From positions 1-29,529 of the forward strand of contig JAFWRA010000220.1 of assembly GCA_017508895.1 (NCBI GenBank): 29,529 nt of DNA. Direction: 5' to 3'. The stretch comes from Bacteroidales bacterium (GTDB taxonomy: Bacteria > Bacteroidota > Bacteroidia > Bacteroidales > F082). Positions 16,171 to 23,275 of the stretch are shown here, one piece after another. Numbering within the stretch: the stretch's first letter is position 1; every line of letters starts with the position of its first letter. A program made the position numbers and the translations under genes. The notes under the pieces are model-generated. The model was given only the letters and a program-made list of their open reading frames with translations, ran no database searches and was not told the origin of the DNA.

Positions 16171-16443
16171 TTGTTCCGCATCGCCTAATGCTTTTACGGT
16201 TATGGATAGCACCTTATTGTTTCGGCCCGACATGGGATCTATCGTATACCAATCAGCATCATCGTCAATAGTGATGGACCATTTGCAGTTGGCAGTGATG
16301 GCCAGTTCTTGCACACAGGCTTCTTCGGGAAACCAAAGACTATTCACCAAAACAGTCATCTCCTCTTTCTTGTTGCAACTTGAAAGGCTCATTAAAGCAA
16401 AAAGGAAAAGTGATACTTTTAATAAATTGATTCTCTTTTTCAT
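15625..16443 (-). CDS. BACON-domain lipoprotein (paralogue B), first gene of the operon
   Basis: A 272-residue lipoprotein: MKKRINLLKVSLFLFALMSLSSC gives the lipobox (Cys 23), followed by a BACON domain (about 32-120: ITANCKWSITIDDDADWYTIDPMSG, then RTSSFTITSDKGN). The C-terminal half (RSIENMVFGVATFTHWNVDY to the end) matches paralogue A, with only ten differences. It ends with KKRKPTGGVFQY, a basic tail also present in A. A -7 box lies 25 nt before the ATG. The gene is the head of an operon with A and the two GT-C-like proteins. The shared part could be under common selection or kept alike by gene conversion. Confidence 0.82.
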   Translation of the reverse strand: MKKRINLLKVSLFLFALMSLSSCNKKEEMTVLVNSLWFPEEACVQELAITANCKWSITIDDDADWYTIDPMSGRNNKVLSITVKALGDAEQRTSSFTITSDKGNIQLKVRVSQNTDEPAELRSIENMVFGVATFTHWNVDYFGEVIEETYKRYEFNPNDTSVGYQMFFLEDSIGIQKDNHSDSTVFYQFKYFYDPDARIIHLDFVVEGDTTEIYDAPVLVATEELFRFQHEYKPMRWELADMRKIGTILPQEKTRITKATKKRKPTGGVFQY

Positions 16444-16467
16444 AGCGTTTACCTTTGTTTAAGCGTG

Positions 16468-16475
16468 CAAAAGTA
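16468..16475 (-). promoter_or_regulatory. -7 box (TACTTTTG) of the BACON/GT-C operon
   Basis: It matches TAnnTTTG and lies 24 nt before the ATG at 16443 and only a few bases from the rnr stop. Confidence 0.6.
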
Positions 16476-16486
16476 CGTATTTTTGT

Positions 16487-18691
16487 TTAATACAGGCGTT
16501 TTTTCTGTTTCGACTTCTTCGATGGGAGCGTGTCGGCCAGCAACTCGAAGTCCATCTTATGCTTGAAGAGGTCAACGGCTTTCACGCGGATGCGCACCTC
16601 ATCACCAAGTTGGATGACGCGGCCCGTCTCTTGCCCGATGACGCGGAAGTTGTCGTCGTCGAGATAATAGTAGTCGCCAGGAAGGTCTTCGTAGCGCACC
16701 AAACCCTCGCATTTGTTGCCTTTCAGCTCAACAAAGAGGCCCCATTTGCTCACGCCTGAGACCAAGCCTTCAAACACCTGTCCGATCTTATCTTGCAGGT
16801 ATTCAGCTTGCTTGTACTTGATGGACTGGCGTTCCATTTCCTCGGCTTGTTTCTCCATCTCGCTCGAATGCGCACACATGTCCTCATATTCCTTCTTGTT
16901 GACCGAGCCTTGTCCTTCTATGAGATACCTTTCAATTAATCGGTGCACCATCAGGTCGGGGTAACGGCGGATGGGCGAAGTGAAATGGGTGTAGTAGTCG
17001 AAAGCCAAGCCATAGTGACCAATGTTGTCGGTGCTATAGATGGCCTTGGCCATGGTGCGCAGAGCGACGGTCTGGATGAGGTTTTTCTCGCCCTTGCCTT
17101 CCACGTCCTCAAACAGTTTATTATAGGAATTCACCAAGGTTGTGCGGTTGCTGAGGTTCATGGAATAGCCCAAGCGCGAGATAAGCAACATGAATTTGTT
17201 GAGTTTCTCGGGGTTAGGCTCGTCGTGGACACGGTAGACAAAAGTGTAATTGCTCCATTTGCTTTCCGGTTTGCCGAAGGTCTCGGCCACAGTACGGTTG
17301 GCCAATAACATGAAGTCTTCGATTAATTCATGCGACTCGTTCTGCACACGCACGTAGGTATCGATGGGTTTTTTGTTCTCGTCAAGGATGAACTTCACCT
17401 CTTCAGAATGGAAGTTGATGCTGCCTGCTTCCATTCGCTTCTCGCGAAGTTTGGTCGATAAACTGTTGAAAGTCAATATTTCGGCCTTATAGTCACCTTC
17501 TCCGCCTTCGATCATGGTCTGTACTTCTTCGTAGGTGTAGCGGCGACACGACTTGATGATGGTCTTGCCAATCCATTTGTCGTAGATGTTGGCCTCATCG
17601 TCCATCTCGAAAACGACAGAGAAAGACAGTTTCTCCTCATCGGGGCGGAGTGAGCACACATTGTTGCACAGTTTCTCGGGTAGCATGGGGATAGTGCGGT
17701 CGACGAGGTAAACTGAAGTGCCTCTATCCAACGCCTCGCGGTCGATGGCAGAACCTTTCTGCACATAATGCGACACATCGGCGATGTGGACACCCACCTC
17801 CCAATGGCCGTTCGCCATTTTCTGCAAGCTGATGGCATCGTCGAAGTCCTTGGCATCGGCAGGGTCGATGGTGATAGTGAACGTTTTGCGGAAATCGCGG
17901 CGGCGCTTGATTTCGTCCTTGCTGATGGTGACAGGGATTCTATCCGCTTCTTTTTCAACCTCTTCAGGGAACTCGATTGGATAGTCATGAGCTGCCAGAA
18001 TGGATTCCATCTCCACATCGTTCTCACCAGGTTTGCCGAGTACGCGCACAATCTCGCCGAAGGGGTTGCCCGAACCATCAGGCCAATCCACCAGATGGAC
18101 GATCACCTTCATGCCATCTTTGGCACCACGGAGGTCGCCACGCGGGATGAAGATATCGACTGGCATCCAGTCCACATCGGGACGAACGAAGACATAGCCG
18201 TGCGAAATGGTGAGGACGCCCACAAACTCGGTATGTTTACGTTCCAGCACCTCCACAATCTCGCCTTCGGGTTTGCTGTTGTTTCGTTTCGGGAACATGG
18301 CCACGCGCACGCGGTCGCCATGCAACGCCTTGTAAGTGTCTTGGGCGGCGATGAAGATATCCTCGCCTTCACCGTCGTCGCGCACCACGTAGGCCTTGCC
18401 CGTCGATTTCATCTCCACCGTACCTTCCACATACTTTGTCTTAGGCCCGAACTGTGCCATGCCTTCAGGACTCATGACATAACTATAAGGCCGCTCTTCC
18501 TTAAGCAACCCTTTATTTTTCAGGTCAATAAGCAAATTATACACTACATCCTTCCCTGCTTGGTCCTTGATGCCCATGATTTTGCAGACTTGCTTGTAGT
18601 TCTTCGGGCGGAAGGGTTGGTCGGCGAAAATGCCGAGGATGACACTTGTAAAAGTGCTCAGTTTATTCTCAATTTTTTTCTTTTTTGGCAT
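16487..18691 (-). CDS. rnr: Ribonuclease R
   Basis: A 734-residue 3'-5' exoribonuclease that degrades structured RNA in the cytoplasm. From the N-terminus: a winged-helix segment (about 10-80), two cold-shock/OB segments (about 85-230), the RNB catalytic domain opening at about 255 with TIDPADAKDFDDAISL (Asp 276, 282, 284 and 285 bind the two metals), and a C-terminal S1 domain (about 645-725: GLVSGVSKWGLFVEL). A basic tail KKSKQKKR ends it, as in most RNase R. The start at 18691 is preferred over an upstream ATG because the -7 box lies between them. Length and domain order are ordinary. Confidence 0.96.
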   Translation of the reverse strand: MPKKKKIENKLSTFTSVILGIFADQPFRPKNYKQVCKIMGIKDQAGKDVVYNLLIDLKNKGLLKEERPYSYVMSPEGMAQFGPKTKYVEGTVEMKSTGKAYVVRDDGEGEDIFIAAQDTYKALHGDRVRVAMFPKRNNSKPEGEIVEVLERKHTEFVGVLTISHGYVFVRPDVDWMPVDIFIPRGDLRGAKDGMKVIVHLVDWPDGSGNPFGEIVRVLGKPGENDVEMESILAAHDYPIEFPEEVEKEADRIPVTISKDEIKRRRDFRKTFTITIDPADAKDFDDAISLQKMANGHWEVGVHIADVSHYVQKGSAIDREALDRGTSVYLVDRTIPMLPEKLCNNVCSLRPDEEKLSFSVVFEMDDEANIYDKWIGKTIIKSCRRYTYEEVQTMIEGGEGDYKAEILTFNSLSTKLREKRMEAGSINFHSEEVKFILDENKKPIDTYVRVQNESHELIEDFMLLANRTVAETFGKPESKWSNYTFVYRVHDEPNPEKLNKFMLLISRLGYSMNLSNRTTLVNSYNKLFEDVEGKGEKNLIQTVALRTMAKAIYSTDNIGHYGLAFDYYTHFTSPIRRYPDLMVHRLIERYLIEGQGSVNKKEYEDMCAHSSEMEKQAEEMERQSIKYKQAEYLQDKIGQVFEGLVSGVSKWGLFVELKGNKCEGLVRYEDLPGDYYYLDDDNFRVIGQETGRVIQLGDEVRIRVKAVDLFKHKMDFELLADTLPSKKSKQKKRLY

Positions 18692-18711
18692 AACGATTCT
18701 GAAATTTTTTG

Positions 18712-18719
18712 CAAAGATA
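18712..18719 (-). promoter_or_regulatory. -7 box (TATCTTTG) of rnr
   Basis: It matches TAnnTTTG, 20 nt before the rnr ATG. It is divergent from the nrdD promoter, with about 57 nt between the two -7 boxes' outer ends and the plus-strand -33 box. Confidence 0.6.
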
Positions 18720-18776
18720 AATAAATCACCCAATTAGCATGTTGATAATTTTGTTGACAAAAATTTCAAGAATTAA

Positions 18777-18809
18777 TTTGGTCGGTGAAACCAAAATACT
18801 ATACCTTTG
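18777..18809 (+). promoter_or_regulatory. nrdD promoter
   Basis: TTTG (18777-18780), 21 nt, TACCTTTG (18802-18809). The expected start of transcription, about 18815, coincides with the first base of the riboswitch P1 stem. Confidence 0.78.
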
Positions 18810-18814
18810 CAAAA

Positions 18815-18972
18815 CAAGGTTCTTGGGAAAAGATGAAAAGGGAACCCCGTGAAAATCAGGGACTATACCCGTAGCTGTGAGCTCTGAAACATGCCGAGCA
18901 CCCCATGCCACTGTCCGACCATGAGGACGGGAAGGCCGTTCGGAAGGGAGTAAGTCAGAAGACCTGCCTTGG
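18815..18972 (+). promoter_or_regulatory. Cobalamin riboswitch upstream of nrdDG
   Basis: Elements of the cobalamin aptamer appear in order: CAAGGT opening P1, GGGAACCCCGTGAAAATC with GGGACTATACCCG (P3/P4 region; the family shows GTGAAAATCC and GTCCCCGCAACTGTGA), GTAGCTGTGAGC, ATGCCACTGTCC with GGACGGGAAGGC (the P6/L6 region), and the B12 box AAGTCAGAAGACCTGCC closing P1. About 107 nt follow before the nrdD ATG, including CCCT...AGGG stems that could be the expression platform. Binding of adenosyl- or methylcobalamin is expected to lower expression, as for other B12-independent isozymes. Confidence 0.93.
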
Positions 18973-19078
18973 AAATGGAAGCATGCCCTCCCTCGGGATA
19001 AGGGAAACGTGCCGAACAATTGAAAACGCAACTATATTAGGCATCAGTATTGATGCAACAAACAGAAAACGAGCACTT

Positions 19079-21190
19079 ATGAGCAACGGAGGATTGTATA
19101 TCACCAAAAGAGATGGCAAGCTGGAAGCCTTCTCTCTTGAAAAAATCAAAGTCGCCATCAGCAAGGCCTTTCTCGCCTCGGGCTTCTATGCCACCGATGA
19201 GGACCTCAACGGCATCTTGAGCCGCGTCCGCGTGACCAACGGCATCACCGTCGAGGAAATCCAGAACCAGGTGGAGACTGCCTTAATGGCGGAGCAGTAT
19301 TACACTGTGGCCAAAAACTACATCCTGTACCGCCAGAAGCACACTGAAGACCGTGAGATTCGCGAGAAAATCGATTTCCTGAGCAACTACGTCAACGCCT
19401 CGAACGCCGCCACTGGCTCGAAGTATGACGCCAACGCCAATGTGGAGAAGAAAAACATCGCCACGCTCATCGGCGAGCTGCCCAAGTCGAGCTTCATCCG
19501 CATCAACCGTCGCCTGCTGACCGACCGTATCAAGGAAGTATTTGGCAAGGAACTTGCCGACCGTTATCTCTATTTGCTCAACAACCACTTCATCTACAAG
19601 AACGACGAAACCAGTTTGGCCAACTACTGCGCCTCCATCACGATGTATCCCTGGCTCAACGAAGGCACAGCTTCCATTGGCGGCAACTCAACCGCCCCTA
19701 CCAAGCTCCGTTCCTTTTGCGGCGGCTTTATAAATATGGTGTTCATGGTCTCGTCGCAATTGTCGGGTGCCTGTGCCACGCCTGAGTTCCTAATGTACAT
19801 GAACTACTTCATCGCCAAGGACTACGGCCCAGACTACTATAAGCGCGCCGACGAGGTGGTCGACTTCTCACTGAAACCCCGCACCATCGACAAAGTCATC
19901 ACCGACTGCTTCCAGCAAATCGTATATTCCCTGAACCAACCTGCGGGAGCAAGAAACTACCAGTCGGTGTTCTGGAACATTGCCTACTACGACCGTTATT
20001 ATTTCGAGTCGCTGTTTGGCAATTTCTACTTCCCCGACGGTTCAAAACCCGACTGGGAGTCGCTCAGCTGGCTGCAAAAACGTTTCATGAAATGGTTCAA
20101 CGCCGAGCGTCTGAGAAGCGTGCTCACCTTCCCTGTGGAAACGATGGCCCTGCTCTCAAAAGACGGTGACGTCATCGACAAGGAATGGGGCGACTTCACC
20201 GCCGAGATGTATGCCGAAGGCCACTCGTTCTTCACTTACCTCAGCGACAACGCTGACTCGCTGTCGTCGTGCTGCCGTTTGCGCAACGAAATCCAAGACA
20301 ACGGCTTCAGCTACACTCTTGGCGCCGGTGGCGTAAGCACGGGCTCGAAGAGCGTATTGACCATCAACCTGAACCGTTGCATCCAATATGCCGCCCGCAA
20401 CAACATGCATTACCTTACCTTCCTTGAGGAAATCGTCGACCTCTGCCATAAGGTGCAGATTTGCTACAACGAAAACCTGAAGGAGTTGCAGAAGAAAGGC
20501 ATGCTGCCGCTCTTCGATGCAGGTTACATTAATCTTGGACGTCAATATCTCACCATTGGCGTGAACGGCCTTGTGGAAGCTGCTGAATTCCTGAAAATCA
20601 AGATTTCAGACAATCCTGATTACGAGAAGTTTGTGCAGGATGTACTTGGGCTCATCGAGCGTTACAACAAAAAGTACTACTCGAAGAAAGACGGCTTGAT
20701 GTTCAACTGCGAGATGATTCCTGCCGAGAATGTGGGCGTGAAACACGCCAAGTGGGACAAGGAGGATGGCTACGAGGTGCACCGCGACTGCTACAACAGC
20801 TATTTCTACATCGTGGAAGACCCCAACACCAACGTGTTGGACAAGTTCCGTCTCCACGGCGAGAAATACATCAAGCACCTCACCGGTGGTTCGGCCTTGC
20901 ACTGCAACCTTGAGGAACACCTCACCAAGGATCAGTACCGTCAGTTGCTCCGTGTAGCTGCCCGCGAAGGCTGCAACTATTTCACATTCAATATCCCGAA
21001 CACAATTTGCAACGACTGCGGCCACATCGACAAGCGCTTCCTGAAGGAATGTCCCGAGTGCCACAGCCACAACATTGACTACCTGACCCGCATCATCGGT
21101 TACTTGAAACGCGTCAGCAATTTCAGCGAGCCTCGCCAACAAGAAGCCGCCCGCCGTCACTATGGAAAAATGGAGATGGACAGATGTTAA
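19079..21190 (+). CDS. nrdD: Anaerobic (class III) ribonucleoside-triphosphate reductase
   Basis: A 703-residue glycyl-radical enzyme that makes dNTPs without oxygen and without B12. An ATP-cone (about 4-95: ITKRDGKLEAFSLEKIKVAISKAF) gives allosteric control. Cys 214 (RSFCGGF) and Cys 232 (SGACATPEF) lie in the catalytic region. Near the end a four-cysteine zinc site (Cys 644, 647, 658, 661) precedes RIIGYL, with Gly 674 the likely radical residue, and NFSEPRQQEAARRHYG closes it. The start MSNGGLY was chosen by the family's N-terminus; the open frame runs back through the riboswitch and is not coding there. It overlaps nrdG by 7 nt. The weak Shine-Dalgarno is in line with riboswitch control of translation. 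Confidence 0.96.
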   Translation: MSNGGLYITKRDGKLEAFSLEKIKVAISKAFLASGFYATDEDLNGILSRVRVTNGITVEEIQNQVETALMAEQYYTVAKNYILYRQKHTEDREIREKIDFLSNYVNASNAATGSKYDANANVEKKNIATLIGELPKSSFIRINRRLLTDRIKEVFGKELADRYLYLLNNHFIYKNDETSLANYCASITMYPWLNEGTASIGGNSTAPTKLRSFCGGFINMVFMVSSQLSGACATPEFLMYMNYFIAKDYGPDYYKRADEVVDFSLKPRTIDKVITDCFQQIVYSLNQPAGARNYQSVFWNIAYYDRYYFESLFGNFYFPDGSKPDWESLSWLQKRFMKWFNAERLRSVLTFPVETMALLSKDGDVIDKEWGDFTAEMYAEGHSFFTYLSDNADSLSSCCRLRNEIQDNGFSYTLGAGGVSTGSKSVLTINLNRCIQYAARNNMHYLTFLEEIVDLCHKVQICYNENLKELQKKGMLPLFDAGYINLGRQYLTIGVNGLVEAAEFLKIKISDNPDYEKFVQDVLGLIERYNKKYYSKKDGLMFNCEMIPAENVGVKHAKWDKEDGYEVHRDCYNSYFYIVEDPNTNVLDKFRLHGEKYIKHLTGGSALHCNLEEHLTKDQYRQLLRVAAREGCNYFTFNIPNTICNDCGHIDKRFLKECPECHSHNIDYLTRIIGYLKRVSNFSEPRQQEAARRHYGKMEMDRC

Positions 21191-21684
21191 AGTATGCTAA
21201 TTTTGATATCGTCTTTCAGGAAGTTCCTGAAGAAGTGACCCTTGCCATTAATATCTCAAACTGTCCCAACCAATGTCCTGGTTGCCACAGCAAGTATTTG
21301 TGGGAAAACAAAGGCAACCCATTAGACACCAAAGAATTGTATCGTCTTGTGGAACAATACAAGACAGGCATCACTTGCGTGTGTTTTATGGGTGGCGACA
21401 ACGAGCCCGAGTCGGTGGCACAGCTAGCCCGCCAAGTGAAAAAAGACTATGGGGTCAAAGTGGCTTGGTATTCTGGCAAGAACGACCTGCCACAAGACGT
21501 CTCCACTGACCATTTCGACTACATCAAGTTAGGACGTTACGTGGCTGAATTGGGCGCCTTGGACAGCGCAACCACCAACCAACGCATGATGAAACGCTTG
21601 GCCGATGGCCGTGTGAAGGACATCACGGAATGGTTCCGGAAGAACAAGAAAGTCACAGAGGTAGAAAAAAATCCGGCAGAGTAA
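21184..21684 (+). CDS. nrdG: Anaerobic ribonucleotide reductase activating protein
   Basis: A 166-residue radical-SAM protein. CPNQCPGC (Cys 27, 31, 34) is the CxxxCxxC site that holds the [4Fe-4S] cluster; FMGGDNEPE (about 63-71) is the SAM-binding GGE-like element. It makes the glycyl radical on NrdD. The gene starts inside the last codons of nrdD, so the two are translated together. No extra domain or truncation is seen; length is ordinary. Confidence 0.95.
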   Translation: MLKYANFDIVFQEVPEEVTLAINISNCPNQCPGCHSKYLWENKGNPLDTKELYRLVEQYKTGITCVCFMGGDNEPESVAQLARQVKKDYGVKVAWYSGKNDLPQDVSTDHFDYIKLGRYVAELGALDSATTNQRMMKRLADGRVKDITEWFRKNKKVTEVEKNPAE

Positions 21685-21715
21685 GGCTGTCGGAGGTTTT
21701 TTATGCTCTTTTTTA

Positions 21716-21739
21716 TAGAGATGTATATAGGCATCTCTA
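21716..21739. repeat. Short palindrome TAGAGATG-N8-CATCTCTA
   Basis: An 8-bp perfect stem 31 nt after nrdG. T runs precede it on the plus strand and A follow it, so it does not look like an ordinary terminator for nrdG; it has the look of a small dispersed REP-like hairpin. Confidence 0.6.
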
Positions 21740-21755
21740 CAGCAAAAAAACATGA

Positions 21756-21860
21756 AATGTGTAATTCTGGTGATAATTTTATCCAGAAAATGTGTAATTT
21801 TGCCAAAAATTTTGTCCAGAAAATGTGAAAAATTGGTGATAATTTTATCCAGAAAATGTG
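21756..21860 (+). repeat. Three 33-bp direct repeats plus a fourth start, in front of the second AAA ATPase
   Basis: TGTG marks each unit at 21758, 21791, 21824 and 21857: the period is exactly 33 bp three times. Each full unit ends with CCAGAAAA and carries an imperfect dyad around AATT (GGTGATAATTTTATCC in units 1 and 3; GCCAAAAATTTTGTCC in unit 2). The last start touches the region 10-13 nt before the gene's ATG. As at 6169-6264, the period is about three helical turns. Confidence 0.85.
21795..21802 (+). promoter_or_regulatory. -7 box (TAATTTTG) inside the 33-bp array
   Basis: It matches TAnnTTTG and lies in unit 2, so transcription would start around 21808 and the leader would carry the third unit. 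No convincing TTTG -33 box is found; the array may take its place. Confidence 0.5.
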
Positions 21861-21869
21861 AAAACAGCC

Positions 21870-23198
21870 ATGATGAAGCGTAAGATAGACCTTTATTTAC
21901 ATTCGTGGAAACGGGATTCCAATCGCAAGCCTTTGATTGTACGAGGCGCCCGTCAGGTAGGGAAAACCTATTCGGTGCGCCAATTTGGGAAAACCTATCA
22001 ATCGTTTGTCGAAATTAATTTTGTCACACATCCAGAATTCAAGGGCATCTTCGCCCAAGGTTTCTCGGTTGATACAGTGATTCGGCAAATCTCCTTTTTT
22101 AACCCTGCATTTCAATTTATTGAAAATGATACACTTATTTTTTTCGATGAAATACAGGAGTTTACAGATTGTGTCACATGCTTGAAATTCTTTTTGGAAG
22201 ACCATCGTTTTGATGTCATTTGCTCTGGCTCAATGATGGGCTTGAACTACAAGGAAATCACTTCAAACAGCGTGGGCTATAAATCAGACTATACTATGTA
22301 TTCTCTGGATTTTGAAGAATTTCTTTGGGCAAAAGGCTATAAAAATGAGCAAATTGACGAGTTGTTTCGTCATCTTTCGACCTTGACTCCCTTTTCATCG
22401 ATTGAAATGAATGCTATGAACGGTCTTTTCCTCGAATATGCCGTAGTGGGAGGGATGCCCGCTATAGTAAGTCACTTCATTGAAACGGGAACCTATGCAG
22501 GCATTGTGGAAATGCAGCAACAGCTTCTGTTTGATTATGAGGAAGATATAACTAAGTATGCACAAGGTCTTGACAAGGCGAAAATCAAGAATGTGTATCA
22601 CCATATTCCGTTCTTCTTGGCCAAGGAAAACAAAAAATTCCAAATTACAAAAGTGGCCGCCCATGCTCGTAGTCGCGAATATGTGGGTTGTGTGGAATGG
22701 CTTGCTGACGCGGGCATTGTGAATGTTTGCCATTGTCTGAACTTTCCAGAATTACCACTGAAAGGCAATTACGATGAAACCAAATACAAGATTTACTTCC
22801 ATGACAATGGTCTGTTGATGGCCAGTCTGGACGAAGAATCAGCCCGAGATCTCAGACAAAACAAGAATCTTGGCGTTTATAAAGGTGCTGTTTATGAAAA
22901 CATAGTAGCTGAAGCGCTTACGAAATCCGATTATTCCATTTACTATTATAAAAAGGAGAACTCCCAACTTGAGATGGATTTCTTCCTACGCGACACAAAC
23001 AGCTTAATTCCAGTAGAAGTGAAAGCCAAAGACGGTGCCACCATCTCGCTGAACACACTGATAGACAGCCCCTCCTATCCCGACATAAAATACGGCATCA
23101 AACTATGTAACAAGAATATAAGCTTTAATGGAAAGTTTTATACTTTTCCTTATTTTTGTGCTTTTTTGCTGCGACGATGGCTGTATGAAAAGGTATAA
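21870..23198 (+). CDS. Solitary AAA_14/DUF4143-type ATPase (copy 2)
   Basis: A 442-residue protein. Walker A is GARQVGKT (about 26-33), Walker B is LIFFDE (about 89-94), CSGSMMG (about 118-124) is the sensor-1 element. The C-terminal DUF4143 part ends with VYENIVAEAL, then LEMDFF and IPVEVKAK (about 370-387), the D...ExK pattern of PD-(D/E)xK nucleases. So unlike copy 1 this one keeps a plausible nuclease-like set. A GTG at 21858 lies inside the last repeat start; the ATG at 21870 is preferred. The gene is visibly richer in A/T than nrdD and proS on either side, which suggests acquisition. Copy 1 and copy 2 belong to different branches of the family. Role unknown. Confidence 0.88.
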   Translation: MMKRKIDLYLHSWKRDSNRKPLIVRGARQVGKTYSVRQFGKTYQSFVEINFVTHPEFKGIFAQGFSVDTVIRQISFFNPAFQFIENDTLIFFDEIQEFTDCVTCLKFFLEDHRFDVICSGSMMGLNYKEITSNSVGYKSDYTMYSLDFEEFLWAKGYKNEQIDELFRHLSTLTPFSSIEMNAMNGLFLEYAVVGGMPAIVSHFIETGTYAGIVEMQQQLLFDYEEDITKYAQGLDKAKIKNVYHHIPFFLAKENKKFQITKVAAHARSREYVGCVEWLADAGIVNVCHCLNFPELPLKGNYDETKYKIYFHDNGLLMASLDEESARDLRQNKNLGVYKGAVYENIVAEALTKSDYSIYYYKKENSQLEMDFFLRDTNSLIPVEVKAKDGATISLNTLIDSPSYPDIKYGIKLCNKNISFNGKFYTFPYFCAFLLRRWLYEKV

Positions 23199-23216
23199 TC
23201 AGTTCACGACAAACAG

Positions 23217-23256
23217 AAAATCGGCTCAAAACAGTGTGTATTTGAGCCGATTTTTT
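23217..23256. terminator. Bidirectional terminator between the ATPase and proS
   Basis: AAAATCGGCTCAAA pairs with TTTGAGCCGATTTT over a 10-nt loop, with T runs on both strands. A third partial copy, GAGCCGATT, lies at 23266-23274 next to the proS stop. Confidence 0.85.
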
Positions 23257-23275
23257 GTGAATAATGAGCCGATTG

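Noticed and set aside
18905..19078. N-terminal extension of nrdD by 58 residues
   Set aside because: This stretch is riboswitch and expression platform; the NrdD family starts at the ATP-cone, and the ATG at 19079 fits it.
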